Positions 1-18,700 of a stretch of DNA of 64,000 nucleotides are shown here, in pieces. Where the stretch lies: NCBI RefSeq assembly GCF_000716715.1, contig NZ_JNYJ01000019.1:68973-132972 (forward strand). Reading direction: 5' to 3'. Source of the stretch: Dactylosporangium aurantiacum. GTDB lineage: Bacteria; Actinomycetota; Actinomycetes; Mycobacteriales; Micromonosporaceae. The position numbers and the translations under genes are program-made. The notes beneath the pieces were generated by a model. The model saw only the letters and a list, made by a program, of their open reading frames with translations. It searched no databases and was not told the origin of the DNA. How positions within the stretch are numbered: position 1 is the stretch's first letter; each line of letters starts with the position of its first letter.

Positions 1-636
1 TCCCAGCTGGCGCTGCTGGAGCACGGCCGCGGCCGCGACACCGTGGCGGCGCCGCTGCTGCGGGCCGAGCGGCTGGCCGCTGAGCGGTGGGGGGCGGCCG
101 GCGCCGTCGCCCTCACCGAGCTGCGCGCGTCGCTGCTGCACCCCGACGCGGTGAGCCGGGCGGACCGGGCGGTGGTGGCGCTGTGGGCCGCGATGCGCGG
201 CAGCTGGTCGGCGGAGACACTGCTGACGCTGGAGCGCGCGGCGGCCGAGCGGCGCGGCTCACCGGCGGCGGACGCGGCCCTGCGTGCCGCCGGCCGGATC
301 GGCCCCGGCCACCGATGGAGCATGCGGGCCGGCGGCAAGGGTCTCGCCCCGGCCGTGAAGAGCACCGCGGCGCGCCGCGACGCCGACCGCCCCGCCGAGG
401 CGCGCACCACGAAGCCCGGCGGGAGTCCGGGCGCGTTGTCCGCGGCGCAGCTGAGGGTCGCCGAGCTGGCCGCGAACGGGCTGTCGAACGCGGCCATCGC
501 CGAGATCCTCGCCATCACCAAGCGCACCGTCGAGCTGCATCTGAGCAACGCGTACCGGACGCTTGGAATATCCGGCAGATCGCAACTTGGCGAGTTGCTA
601 AGTGGCGCGACTGGGGAACACTCTGCGGTGTGCTGA
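1..636 (+). CDS. LuxR-family transcriptional regulator, C-terminal part (5' end outside window)
   Basis: The reading frame is open from base 1, so the gene begins upstream of the window; a GTG at 43 is unlikely to be the true start. The visible 211 residues have an alanine/arginine-rich helical stretch of the kind found in the linker of large ATPase-type LuxR (LAL) regulators. They end in a LuxR-type helix-turn-helix that starts at LSAAQLRVAELAANGLSN and continues through the recognition helix region TKRTVELHLSNAYRTLGI. The stop TGA (634-636) lies inside the start region of the next regulator (7-nt overlap GTGTGCTGA), so the two are translationally coupled. The domain present is DNA-binding; the N-terminal sensing or ATPase part cannot be seen. 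It is probably a pathway-linked activator, inferred from position only. Confidence 0.8.
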   Translation, partial: SQLALLEHGRGRDTVAAPLLRAERLAAERWGAAGAVALTELRASLLHPDAVSRADRAVVALWAAMRGSWSAETLLTLERAAAERRGSPAADAALRAAGRIGPGHRWSMRAGGKGLAPAVKSTAARRDADRPAEARTTKPGGSPGALSAAQLRVAELAANGLSNAAIAEILAITKRTVELHLSNAYRTLGISGRSQLGELLSGATGEHSAVC

Positions 637-3323
637 TCGAGCGGGATCATGACCGGGATGTGTGTCTTGCCGCGCTGACCCGGCTGCGCCGCGGGCAGGG
701 CGGTGTCCTGGCCGTCGCGGGTGCCCTGGGCGCCGGCAGGTCGGCGTTGCTGCGGCTGGCGGCGGACCTCGCCGCCGGCGGCGGGGTGCCGGTGGTCGCG
801 GCCGCGGCGGACCGCGCCGAGCGGGACCTGCCGCGGAGCCTGGCGTCGCGGCTGTGGCGCGACGTGCGCGCGTCGGCCGCCGGGCGCACCGGCACGCTGC
901 TGGTCACGATCGACGACCTGCAGTGGGCCGACGACGCGAGCCTGGCGTGGCTCACCCGGCTCGACCGGCACGCCGCCCTGGCGGGCGGCCCGGCGGTCCT
1001 GGTGGTGCTCGCGGTCCTGGACGGTGACGCGGGCGGCGACCGGCCCGCGGTCCGCGCCGCGCTGGGCCGCGCCGACCGGACGCTGCGACCGGCACCGCTG
1101 TCCGTGGCCGGGGTCGAGCGGCTGCTGGCCGGCGCCGGGGCGGACCGGGCCACGGCGCACCGCTGTCACCGGCTCAGCGGCGGCAACCCGTGGCTGGCCC
1201 GGGCGCTCGCGGCGGACCTCGCCGGGTGGCCGGAGGGCGCCGGGTGGTGGGGCGGCGCCGGCGCCGAGCCGCCGGACGTCACCCGCCGCGCCTACGAGCC
1301 GCTGCTGCGCAGGGTCACCGCCGCGGTCACCGCGCTGCCCGCGGCCCAGTGCGCGTACCTGCTGCACGGCGTGCTGCTGGGCGCCGCCGCGGAGCCCGCC
1401 GTCGTCGGCCGGCTCGCCGGGCTCGACGACGTCGACGCCCGCATCGCGGCCCGGGCGCTGCGGGCGACCGGGCTGCACGGCGCCACCCCGCCGCAGCCGT
1501 TGCTGGACGCCCTGGTCCGGCAGGTCGTCGGCGCCACCATCTGCCCGGAGTCGTTCGCGGTCGGGCACGGGCAGGTGGCGGAGGCACTGTTGCGGGCGGG
1601 CGCGCCCGCCGAGCGCGTCGCGGCGCACCTGGAGCAGGCGATGGTGCTGCCGCCGCACGCGGCGGGCGTGCTGTCCGCCGCCGCGACCTCCGCCCTCGCC
1701 CGTCACGACGTGGCCACCGCGGTGCGCCACCTGCGGGTCGCGCTGCGCGGCCTGCCGTCCGGCGGCGCCGAACGCGCCGGGATCCTCGTCGACCTCGCCC
1801 TCGCGGAGCGGTGCGCCAACCCGGCGACGCTGGTGCGCCGGGTGCTGCAGGCGCTGCCGGCGCTGCCCGGCGACGACGCGCGGGGCGCCGCCCTGGCCCG
1901 GATCCCGCCGATGGCGCTGGTCTCCGGCGGGAGCGCCGCTGTCGAGGCGATCGACGGCGTGCTGCGGCGGCTGGACCCGCGGGCGGCCGGCGCCGAGGCG
2001 CTGGCGCACCGGCTGGAGGCGCGGCAGTGGATCGCGGGCTGGCAGGATCCGGTGGTGCTGGCCGGCACGACGGCCCGCCTGCGCGACGCGATGATGCGGC
2101 CCCGCACCCCGGCGGAGCGGGAGCTGGCGGCGGTGCTGCTGTTCTGCGCGACCATGTCCGCGGAGCTGTCCGCGCCGGAGCTGGCACCCCTCGCCCAGCT
2201 GCTGTTCGAGCACCTGCCGGCCGACCACGACACGCTCGTCTCGGTCGCGCCGCTCCTCGTCGCCGGTGCCGTCGCCGTCGAGCGGGTGCCGGCGCTCGGG
2301 CAGTGGCTCGCCGAGGCCCGCCTGGCCTGCGACGCCGCGCCGTGCCGCAGGGTCGCGGCGCAGGTGTACGCGCAGCTGGCGTTCCAGCAGCTGCACACCG
2401 GGCAGCCGGCCGCGGCGGCGGCCAGCGCCGCGAACGCGTTCGCCCTGTTCCAGGACGGTCTCGGCGACGACGGGATCAGCGTCGCGATGCTCTTCGCGGT
2501 CGCGGCGGCGGTGCCGGACGACCGGCTGCGGCAGCGGGCGGCGGCGCTGTGCCGCCCGGAGCGGGTCACCGCCGAGACCGGCATGCTGCCGATGGTGAGC
2601 AGCCTGCTGTACGGCGCGACGCTGTACACCACCGATCCGCAGGCGGCGCTCGTCGCGCTGATCGAGTGCGAGCAGCAGCTGGCCACCCACGGCTGGCGCA
2701 ACCGGGCGCTCTTCCCGACCGGCACGATGATCGCGCCGCTGCTGTACCGGCTCGGGCGGCACGGCGAGGCCGTCGAGCGCATCGCGGAGGAGCACCGGCT
2801 GGCGGCCGCCTGGGGCGCGCCGGCGGCGACGGGCCGGACGCTGCGGGTCTGGGGCGAGCTCAGCGACGGCCGGCGGGCGCTGCGCCTGCTCGACGATGCC
2901 GTGGACGTGCTCGAGCACTCCGTGAACGAGCTCGAGCTGGCCCGTGCGCTGCTGGCCCGGGGCACCAGGCTGCTCGCGGCGGGGCGGCGGGGCGCCGGTG
3001 ACGACCTGCGCCGCGGCGGGCAGCTGGCGGCCACGGCCGGGTTCTCCTGGCTGGCGGAGCCGGCCAGCGTGGCGCTGGAGGCGCACCGTGAGCAGCTGGT
3101 GCCCGGGATCGGCTCCTTCACGCCGGCCGAGCGGACCGTCACGGACCTGGTCACCGCCGGCCTGACCAACCAGGCCATCGCCACCCGGCTGGGCATCTCC
3201 CAGCGGGCCGTGGAGAAACACCTGACCAGTTGCTACCGGAAACTGGGCGTCACCAACAGGTCCGCACTAAAGGCGGTACTCAGCCAGGTAGTAACCAAAA
3301 TGTCCGATCTGGCGGTAGAATAG
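630..3323 (+). CDS. LAL-type (ATPase + LuxR HTH) transcriptional regulator
   Basis: This is an 897-residue protein with the usual size and layout of a LAL regulator. An N-terminal P-loop ATPase region has Walker A GALGAGRSALL (residues about 27-37; Arg replaces the usual Lys) and Walker B LLVTIDDLQWAD (about residue 90). A long TPR-like helical middle follows. The C-terminus is a LuxR helix-turn-helix beginning at FTPAERTVTDLVTAGLTN, with recognition helix SQRAVEKHLTSCYRKLGV. I chose GTG 630 because the family motif LIERD begins there and the codon overlaps the upstream stop; the frame stays open further upstream but reads there as a shadow of the preceding gene. The Lys-to-Arg change in Walker A may weaken ATP hydrolysis. 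It is likely a regulator of the adjacent cluster, by position. Confidence 0.87.
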   Translation: MLIERDHDRDVCLAALTRLRRGQGGVLAVAGALGAGRSALLRLAADLAAGGGVPVVAAAADRAERDLPRSLASRLWRDVRASAAGRTGTLLVTIDDLQWADDASLAWLTRLDRHAALAGGPAVLVVLAVLDGDAGGDRPAVRAALGRADRTLRPAPLSVAGVERLLAGAGADRATAHRCHRLSGGNPWLARALAADLAGWPEGAGWWGGAGAEPPDVTRRAYEPLLRRVTAAVTALPAAQCAYLLHGVLLGAAAEPAVVGRLAGLDDVDARIAARALRATGLHGATPPQPLLDALVRQVVGATICPESFAVGHGQVAEALLRAGAPAERVAAHLEQAMVLPPHAAGVLSAAATSALARHDVATAVRHLRVALRGLPSGGAERAGILVDLALAERCANPATLVRRVLQALPALPGDDARGAALARIPPMALVSGGSAAVEAIDGVLRRLDPRAAGAEALAHRLEARQWIAGWQDPVVLAGTTARLRDAMMRPRTPAERELAAVLLFCATMSAELSAPELAPLAQLLFEHLPADHDTLVSVAPLLVAGAVAVERVPALGQWLAEARLACDAAPCRRVAAQVYAQLAFQQLHTGQPAAAAASAANAFALFQDGLGDDGISVAMLFAVAAAVPDDRLRQRAAALCRPERVTAETGMLPMVSSLLYGATLYTTDPQAALVALIECEQQLATHGWRNRALFPTGTMIAPLLYRLGRHGEAVERIAEEHRLAAAWGAPAATGRTLRVWGELSDGRRALRLLDDAVDVLEHSVNELELARALLARGTRLLAAGRRGAGDDLRRGGQLAATAGFSWLAEPASVALEAHREQLVPGIGSFTPAERTVTDLVTAGLTNQAIATRLGISQRAVEKHLTSCYRKLGVTNRSALKAVLSQVVTKMSDLAVE

Positions 3324-3804
3324 GCTCGTTCGCGTCCAAACAAGCGAAGATCACCGCGGGTAATAGGAACGCCACTGAAAGCATTCCTTGGCCCGTGCCG
3401 AGGCGCCGACCGGGCCGCCAGATACACAAGTCAATGCTCAAATTTTTCGCAAGATCGACGTCCGCCTGTACGGCTTACCCGGCGGTCACATCTCGGGCCG
3501 AACCGGACTTCGGTCAGGATTCCGTCGCGCTCGGTGCCCGACAGACGCCCCCGCCGCGCCGCACCGGCCGTGTAGACTGGCTCTGACCTGCGTAGTTACC
3601 CCGCGGCAGGCGCACCTACGGAAACCATCGCCACCGTGCGTCCCCGCACGGACACGCGGCGACGCGCACTTCGGTCCGCCATACCGAACTAGGCGCACAC
3701 CTACCACAGTCTTAACTGCCCGATTTGCTCGCGTTGACGCTCGCGGAAAGCCATGCAAGGCTCCCGATGCGAGTTCAAATTTGGAGCATTTGGGAGACGT
3801 GTCG
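3324..3804 (+). other. Non-coding interval upstream of the PAS-LuxR gene
   Basis: About 480 bases without a credible gene. Base composition is visibly less GC-rich than the flanks, with runs such as CAAATTTTTCGC near 3437 and a T-rich patch near 3720. The frame of the downstream gene stays open back to 3388, but codon usage there is not that of a coding region. A TTGACG hexamer at 3734-3739 could be a -35 element, but I see no convincing -10. The interval must hold the promoter of the PAS-LuxR gene and may hold regulator-binding sites or an untranslated RNA. I found no PimM-type operator in it, so autoregulation through that box is not supported. Confidence 0.5.
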
Positions 3805-4572
3805 ATGCTTCTGGTCGGTAATTTGAAGGCAGACGTTCGAGACGCAACTCAGACCGACCCGCTCCACAGGCAAAACAGGAGTGAAACATTGCCGGAACAA
3901 CACTGCTCCTTTGCGCAGCAGTACCCGGCGCTCGTAGGCGCAAGCGAATACGGCGAGCTGTTTCTGTCCATTGTCGAAAGGACCGGGGTCGGCCTCGCCG
4001 TCCTCAATCCGCAACTTCGTATCCAGCAGACGAACGAGGCGTTACTGGAGCACTGCGGCCAGCCGCGCTTCGACCTGCACGGATTCGACTTCTCCGAACT
4101 GCTGCACCCGAGCGTGCGCCAGCACATGCGGCGACAGTTCGAGCGGCTTCTCACCGGCCGCAGCGGCCGATTCGTGGAACACCTCGCCGCGCTGTGGGCG
4201 ACCCGCACGGCCTTCACCGGCTCACTCACCGGAATGGCCGTGCAGGGCGACGCCGGGCAGCTGAAGACAATCGTCGTCCTGGTCGCTCCGGACAAGGGCG
4301 AGGACGACCGGCGGGTGCTCATCAGCCCCAACAAGATCCTGACCGAGATCAATGCGAAGATCCTCGAGGGAGTGGCCACCGGTGTCCCCACCGTGCAACT
4401 GGCCGCGAAGCTGTATCTGAGTCGGCAGGGAATCGAGTACCACGTCAGCAACATGCTGCGGCAGTTCAAGGTGCCGAACCGGGCGGCGCTGGTGTCGAAG
4501 GCCTACTCGATGGGTCTGTTCGGGGTCGGCTCGTGGCCGCCCAAGGTGCTGAGCGAGTACGTGCGGCGCTGA
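3805..4572 (+). CDS. PAS-LuxR transcriptional regulator (PimM family), with a TTA codon
   Basis: A 255-residue DNA-binding activator. Residues about 50-165 form a PAS sensor domain (starts near LFLSIVERTGVGLAVLNPQL). Residues about 180-245 form a LuxR-type helix-turn-helix (ILEGVATGVPTVQLAAKLYL, then SRQGIEYHVSNMLRQF). This arrangement matches the PimM/AmphRIV/PteF type of pathway-specific regulators of polyketide clusters, which are usually nearer 190-230 residues; here the N-terminus is longer. ATG 3805 is preceded by GGGAG eight bases upstream; GTG 3799 is an alternative. Codon 80 (4042-4044) is TTA, the rare leucine codon read by bldA tRNA, so translation may be developmentally timed. It is transcribed toward the biosynthetic genes. 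Probable operators occur at 26889, 30662 and, weakly, 39716. Confidence 0.9.
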   Translation: MLLVGNLKADVRDATQTDPLHRQNRSETLPEQHCSFAQQYPALVGASEYGELFLSIVERTGVGLAVLNPQLRIQQTNEALLEHCGQPRFDLHGFDFSELLHPSVRQHMRRQFERLLTGRSGRFVEHLAALWATRTAFTGSLTGMAVQGDAGQLKTIVVLVAPDKGEDDRRVLISPNKILTEINAKILEGVATGVPTVQLAAKLYLSRQGIEYHVSNMLRQFKVPNRAALVSKAYSMGLFGVGSWPPKVLSEYVRR

Positions 4573-4595
4573 GCACGGGACCTCACGGGGCATCG

Positions 4596-4627
4596 AACGG
4601 CCGGGACGGGCATCCGTCCCGGCCGTT
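4596..4627. terminator. Strong bidirectional hairpin terminator between PAS-LuxR and PKS genes
   Basis: A perfect 14-bp inverted repeat, left arm AACGGCCGGGACGG (4596-4609) and right arm 4614-4627, with a 4-nt loop GCAT. It sits 24 bases after the PAS-LuxR stop and 75 bases past the PKS stop on the other strand, where convergent transcription must end. There is no U-tract, as is common in high-GC actinomycetes. Confidence 0.8.
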
Positions 4628-4701
4628 GCCGTGTGCGCGCCGCCGTCCACTGAGGACACCCCGGTGGCGGCATCCCCGGGGATGCCGCCGCCGGGCACCG
4701 G

Positions 4702-14688
<9,987 letters not shown>

Positions 14689-14756
14689 GGGCTGCACCGC
14701 CTTCGGTGAGGGGCCCGCGGCCCGGGCGGGCCGCGGCGGTTCGCGGGACGGGACGC

Positions 14757-14969
14757 TCAGACGTCCTGGTGTTCCATGGCGCGGCGCAGGCTCAGCGGCC
14801 GCATGTCGGTCCACACCTCGTCGACGTGGGCGAGGCACTCGTCCTTCGTGCCGACGAAGCCGGTCTCCCGCCAGCCGGCGGGCACGTCGCGGCCGTCGGG
14901 CCAGATCGAGTACTGCTCCTCGTCGTTGACCACCACGCTGTAGCGGCGGGTCTCGTCGTCGTCGGCCAT
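14757..14969 (-). CDS. MbtH-like protein
   Basis: A 70-residue protein with the MbtH signature: [19 protein letters not shown] near residues 15-33, then G at the turn and the conserved [10 protein letters not shown] toward the C-terminus. MbtH-like proteins bind NRPS adenylation domains and are often needed for their solubility or activity. It lies directly after the type II thioesterase and in front of the two-module PKS, in the NRPS 1 operon, so its likely clients are the four adenylation domains of this cluster. ATG 14969 is preceded by a purine-rich GGAAGGA. Confidence 0.95.
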   Translation of the reverse strand: MADDDETRRYSVVVNDEEQYSIWPDGRDVPAGWRETGFVGTKDECLAHVDEVWTDMRPLSLRRAMEHQDV

Positions 14970-15010
14970 GTCGGTGTCCTTCCCTGGGTCGGGTGGGTCG
15001 GGGGGGGTGG

Positions 15011-15766
15011 TCAGCGCAGGGCGAGCTCGTCGGCGAGCCGGCCGAGGACGAGCTCGGCGTGGCCGAGGACCGCGAAGTGGTCGCCGGGCAGCACCCGGCG
15101 GTCGAAGCGGCCGGTGGTCACCGCCGCCCAGCCGTCGACGTCCTCGGGGCCGCTGATGGTGTCGCCGGCGCCGACGTAGGCGCTGACGGGGCAGGTGAGC
15201 GGCGGCCCGGGCGCGGGGACGTAGCCCTCGACCATCGCCATGTCGGCCCGCAGCACCGGCAGGTAGATCGCGGCGACCTGCGGGTCGTCGAGCACCTCGG
15301 CGGGGATGCCGCCGTGCCGGGCCTGCATCGCCCGGCCGAACTCGAGGTCCGGCAGGTGGCTCAGCGGCGGCATCAGGGCGGCGCCGCCGGGCGGTTTCGC
15401 CCCGGCGACCACCAGCCGGGTCGGGGACAGCAGGTAGTCGCGGCGCAGGTGCCGGGCCAGCTCGTACGCGACGAGCGCGCCCATGCTGTTGCCCAGCAAC
15501 GCGAACGGCACGTCCAGCGCCGGCAGCAGCGCGTCGGCGAGGTCGGGGACGAGGTCGACGACGCCGGTCGGCAGCGGCTCACCGAAGCGGGACTCGCGGC
15601 CGGGCAGCTGGACCGGGCACACCTCCAGCCCGTACGGCAGGTGCTGCTGCCAGGTCCGGAACGCCGACGCGGCGCCGCCGGCGTGCGGGAAGCAGAACAC
15701 CCGCAGCACGGTGTCGCCCGCGCGCCGCCGGTTCGGCAGCCAGGGGTTGGGCATGAGGTCACTCAC
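15011..15766 (-). CDS. Type II (editing) thioesterase, atypical GNSMG nucleophile motif
   Basis: A 251-residue alpha/beta hydrolase of the type II thioesterase family that clears misprimed or stalled carrier proteins. Visible family marks are [13 protein letters not shown] near residue 24, LPGRESR near 54, the nucleophile motif GNSMGA (residues about 91-96, where GHSMGA is usual) and the catalytic histidine in [10 protein letters not shown] near 229. GTG 15766 overlaps the end of NRPS 1 by 8 bases (GTGAGTGA), which indicates translational coupling. ATG at codon 5 is a possible alternative start. The His-to-Asn change next to the serine may alter substrate choice but leaves the catalytic Ser in place. 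Confidence 0.92.
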   Translation of the reverse strand: MSDLMPNPWLPNRRRAGDTVLRVFCFPHAGGAASAFRTWQQHLPYGLEVCPVQLPGRESRFGEPLPTGVVDLVPDLADALLPALDVPFALLGNSMGALVAYELARHLRRDYLLSPTRLVVAGAKPPGGAALMPPLSHLPDLEFGRAMQARHGGIPAEVLDDPQVAAIYLPVLRADMAMVEGYVPAPGPPLTCPVSAYVGAGDTISGPEDVDGWAAVTTGRFDRRVLPGDHFAVLGHAELVLGRLADELALR

Positions 15767-18700
15767 CAGCGGTCACCGTCTTCGCGGAGGCGTTGCGGAC
15801 ATCGAAGGGGCGGCAGCAGCGGGCCTGCGGGTCGGCGACGACCTCGGCGAGCAGCGCCGTGTACCGCTCGGCGAGCCGGGCGACGGTCGCGTCGTCGAAC
15901 AGGTCCACGCTGTACTCGAGCAGGCCGTCGACGCCGAGGCAGGCGCCGTCGGGGCCGAGCCGCTCCCGCAGCATCAGGTTGAGGTCGAACTTCGCCGTCG
16001 TCGACGGGGCCGGCTCGATCCGCATCCGCAGGCCGGGCAGCTCCAGCGCGCCGCGGTCGGTGTCGTCGGCGACGATCATCACCTGGAACAGGGGGTGCCG
16101 GGCGCCGGACCTCGCCGGGTTCAGCGCCCGCACCAGGTGGTCGAACGGCACGTCCTGGTGGGCGTAGGCGGCGAGGTTCCAGTCGCGGACCCGGGCGAGC
16201 AGCTCGGTGAAGGCCGGGTCGCCGGAGGTGTCGGTGCGCAGCACGACGGTGTTGACGAAGATGCCGACGAGGTCGTCGAGGGCCGGGTCGGTGCGGCCGG
16301 CGGCGGGCGTGCCGAGCGGGATGTCGGTGCCGGCGCCGGCGCCGGTGAGCAGCGCGGCGAGGGCCGCCTGAGCGACCATGAAGACGCTGGCCCGGTGCCC
16401 GCGGGCGAGCGTCGCCATGCCGTCGTGGACCGCGGCGGGCACGGTGAAGCGGACGCCGCGGCCGGCGGAGCTCGGCACGGCGGGGCGCGGCCGGTCGAAC
16501 GGCAGCGCCAGCTCCGCCGGAGCCTTGGCGAGGGCCCGCCGCCAGTAGGCGGTCTGCCGCGACAGCACGCTGCGCGGGTCGCGCGGGTCGCCGAGCAGCC
16601 GCTGCTGCCACAGGGTGTAGTCGGCGTACTGGGCCGGCAGCGGCTCCCACCGGACCCGGTTGCCGGCGGCCCTGGCGGCGTAGGCGTGCGCGAGGTCCGT
16701 GGCGAGCGGCACCATCGACCAGCCGTCGCAGGCGATGTGGTGCAGCACCAGGCTCAGCACGTGCTCGCCGGGGCCCGCCGGCAGCAGCCAGGCGCGCACC
16801 GGCAGGTCCTGCTCGAGGCGGAAGGTGGTGGCGGCGGCGCCGGCCAGCGCGGCGTCGACGTCCCCGCCGTCGGTGACGGTGAGGTCCACCGCGGCGTCGG
16901 CCGCCGGCACGATCCGCTGGGCGGCGACGCCGTCGACCTCGACGACCGTGGTGCGCAGGCTCTCGTGCCGGGCGACGACGTCGCGCAGCGCCCCGGCGAG
17001 GGCGGCGGTGTCCAGGGTGCCGGTGAGCCGGATCGTCAGCGGCACGTTGTACGTGGCGCTGGGGCCGGTCAGCCGGTACAGGAACCACAGGCGCTGCTGG
17101 GCGAAGGACAGCGGCACCAGGTCGGGCCGCGGCGCGGCGACCAGCGGCGGCCGGGTGCTGCCGGCCGCGCCGTCGAGGCGGGCCGTGAGCAGGGCCGGGG
17201 TCGGCGCCTCGAAGACCGCCCGGACCGGCACCTCGACGCCGAGGTCGGCGCGGAGGCGGGCGACGAGCCGGGTGGCGAGCATGGAGTGGCCGCCGAGGGT
17301 GAAGAAGTCGTCCTCGACGCCGATGCCGGCCCGGTCCAGGACCTCCTCCCAGACCCGCAGCATGGCGGCCTCGGCGGGGGTGCGCGGCGCCACGTAGGTG
17401 GCGCTGACCGGCTGCAGCGGCGTCTCCGCCAGGGCCCGCTCGTCGGTCTTGCCGCTGGTCAGCGCCGGCAGCGCGGGCATGGGCACGAGCCGGGCCGGCA
17501 CCATGGCCGCCGGCAGCACCGCCCGCAGCCGTCTGAGCAGGGCTGCGGCCTGCGGTGCCGGGGCGGTGCCGTGGGCGACGTACCCGACGAGCGCCGGTTC
17601 CCCGTCGATCCGGCGCACGAGCACGGCCGCGTCGAGGACGCCGGGCAGTTCCCGCAGCGCCGCGGCGACCTCACCGGGCTCGATCCGCACGCCGCGCAGC
17701 TTCACCTGGGTGTCGGTGCGGCGCAGGAACAGCAGCTGCCCGTCGTCGCTCCAGCGGACCAGGTCGCCGGTGCGGTACAGCCGCGTGCCGGGCGGGCCGA
17801 ACGGGTCGGGGACGAACGCGGCGGCGGTCGCGCCGGGCCGGTCGAGGTAGCCGTGGGCGAGCCCGGCCCCGGCGAGGTACAGCTCACCGGCGGCGCCCGG
17901 CGGGACCGGCCGGAGCCGCTCGTCGAGCACGTAGGCGCGGGCGTTGCGGATCGGCCGGCCGATCGGCACGTGGCGCGGCAGCGGGCCGCGGCGGGTCCGC
18001 CAGGCGGTCGCCTCGATCGCCGTCTCGGTCGGCCCGTACAGGTTGAGCAGCTCGACGTCGAGCAGGTCCAGGCAGCGGCCGGCGAGCTCGGCGGGCAGCG
18101 CCTCGCCGCCGCAGAGGACGCGGCGCAGGGTCGTACACCGGCCGGCGTCGATGACGTCGAGGAACTGCCGCAGCGTGGTCGGCACGAACTTCACGGACGT
18201 CACCGCGAAGTCCTCGATCGTGCGGGCCAGGTAGTGCGGGTCGCGGTGCCCGTCGGGGTCGGCCAGGACGACGGTCGCGCCGGCGGCGAGTGTGCCGAAC
18301 AGCTCCAGCAGCGCCGGGTCGAAGGTGAGCGGGGTCTTGAACAGCACCCGGTCGGACGGGGTGACGGGGGCGGTGTCGACGTACCAGCGCAGGGTGTTGA
18401 CGACCGCCTGGTGCGGCACGACGACGCCCTTCGGCCGGCCGGTGGAGCCGGACGTGTACAGCACGTACGCCTCGTCGGCCGGCAGCGGCGCGGCGGGCGG
18501 CAGCGCGGGCGCGGCGAGGTCGCCGGTGTCGGCGGCGAGCACGACCGGGCCGTCGGGCAGCAGGTCGCGGTGCGCCGCGTCGGTGACCGTGACGGCGGGC
18601 CGGGCGTCCCGCAACAGCACCGCGATACGGGCCGCGGGCGCGTCGAGGTCGACGGGCACGAACGCCGCGCCGGCCCGGCCGGCGGCAATCGCCGCCACGA

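Noticed and set aside
87..629. Upstream extension of the LAL regulator frame
   Set aside because: This part overlaps the end of the preceding LuxR gene in another frame and reads as Arg/Gly-rich shadow; the family N-terminus starts at GTG 630.
3388..3804. Upstream extension of the PAS-LuxR frame
   Set aside because: Base composition is non-coding, codon bias is absent, and a good ribosome binding site precedes ATG 3805.
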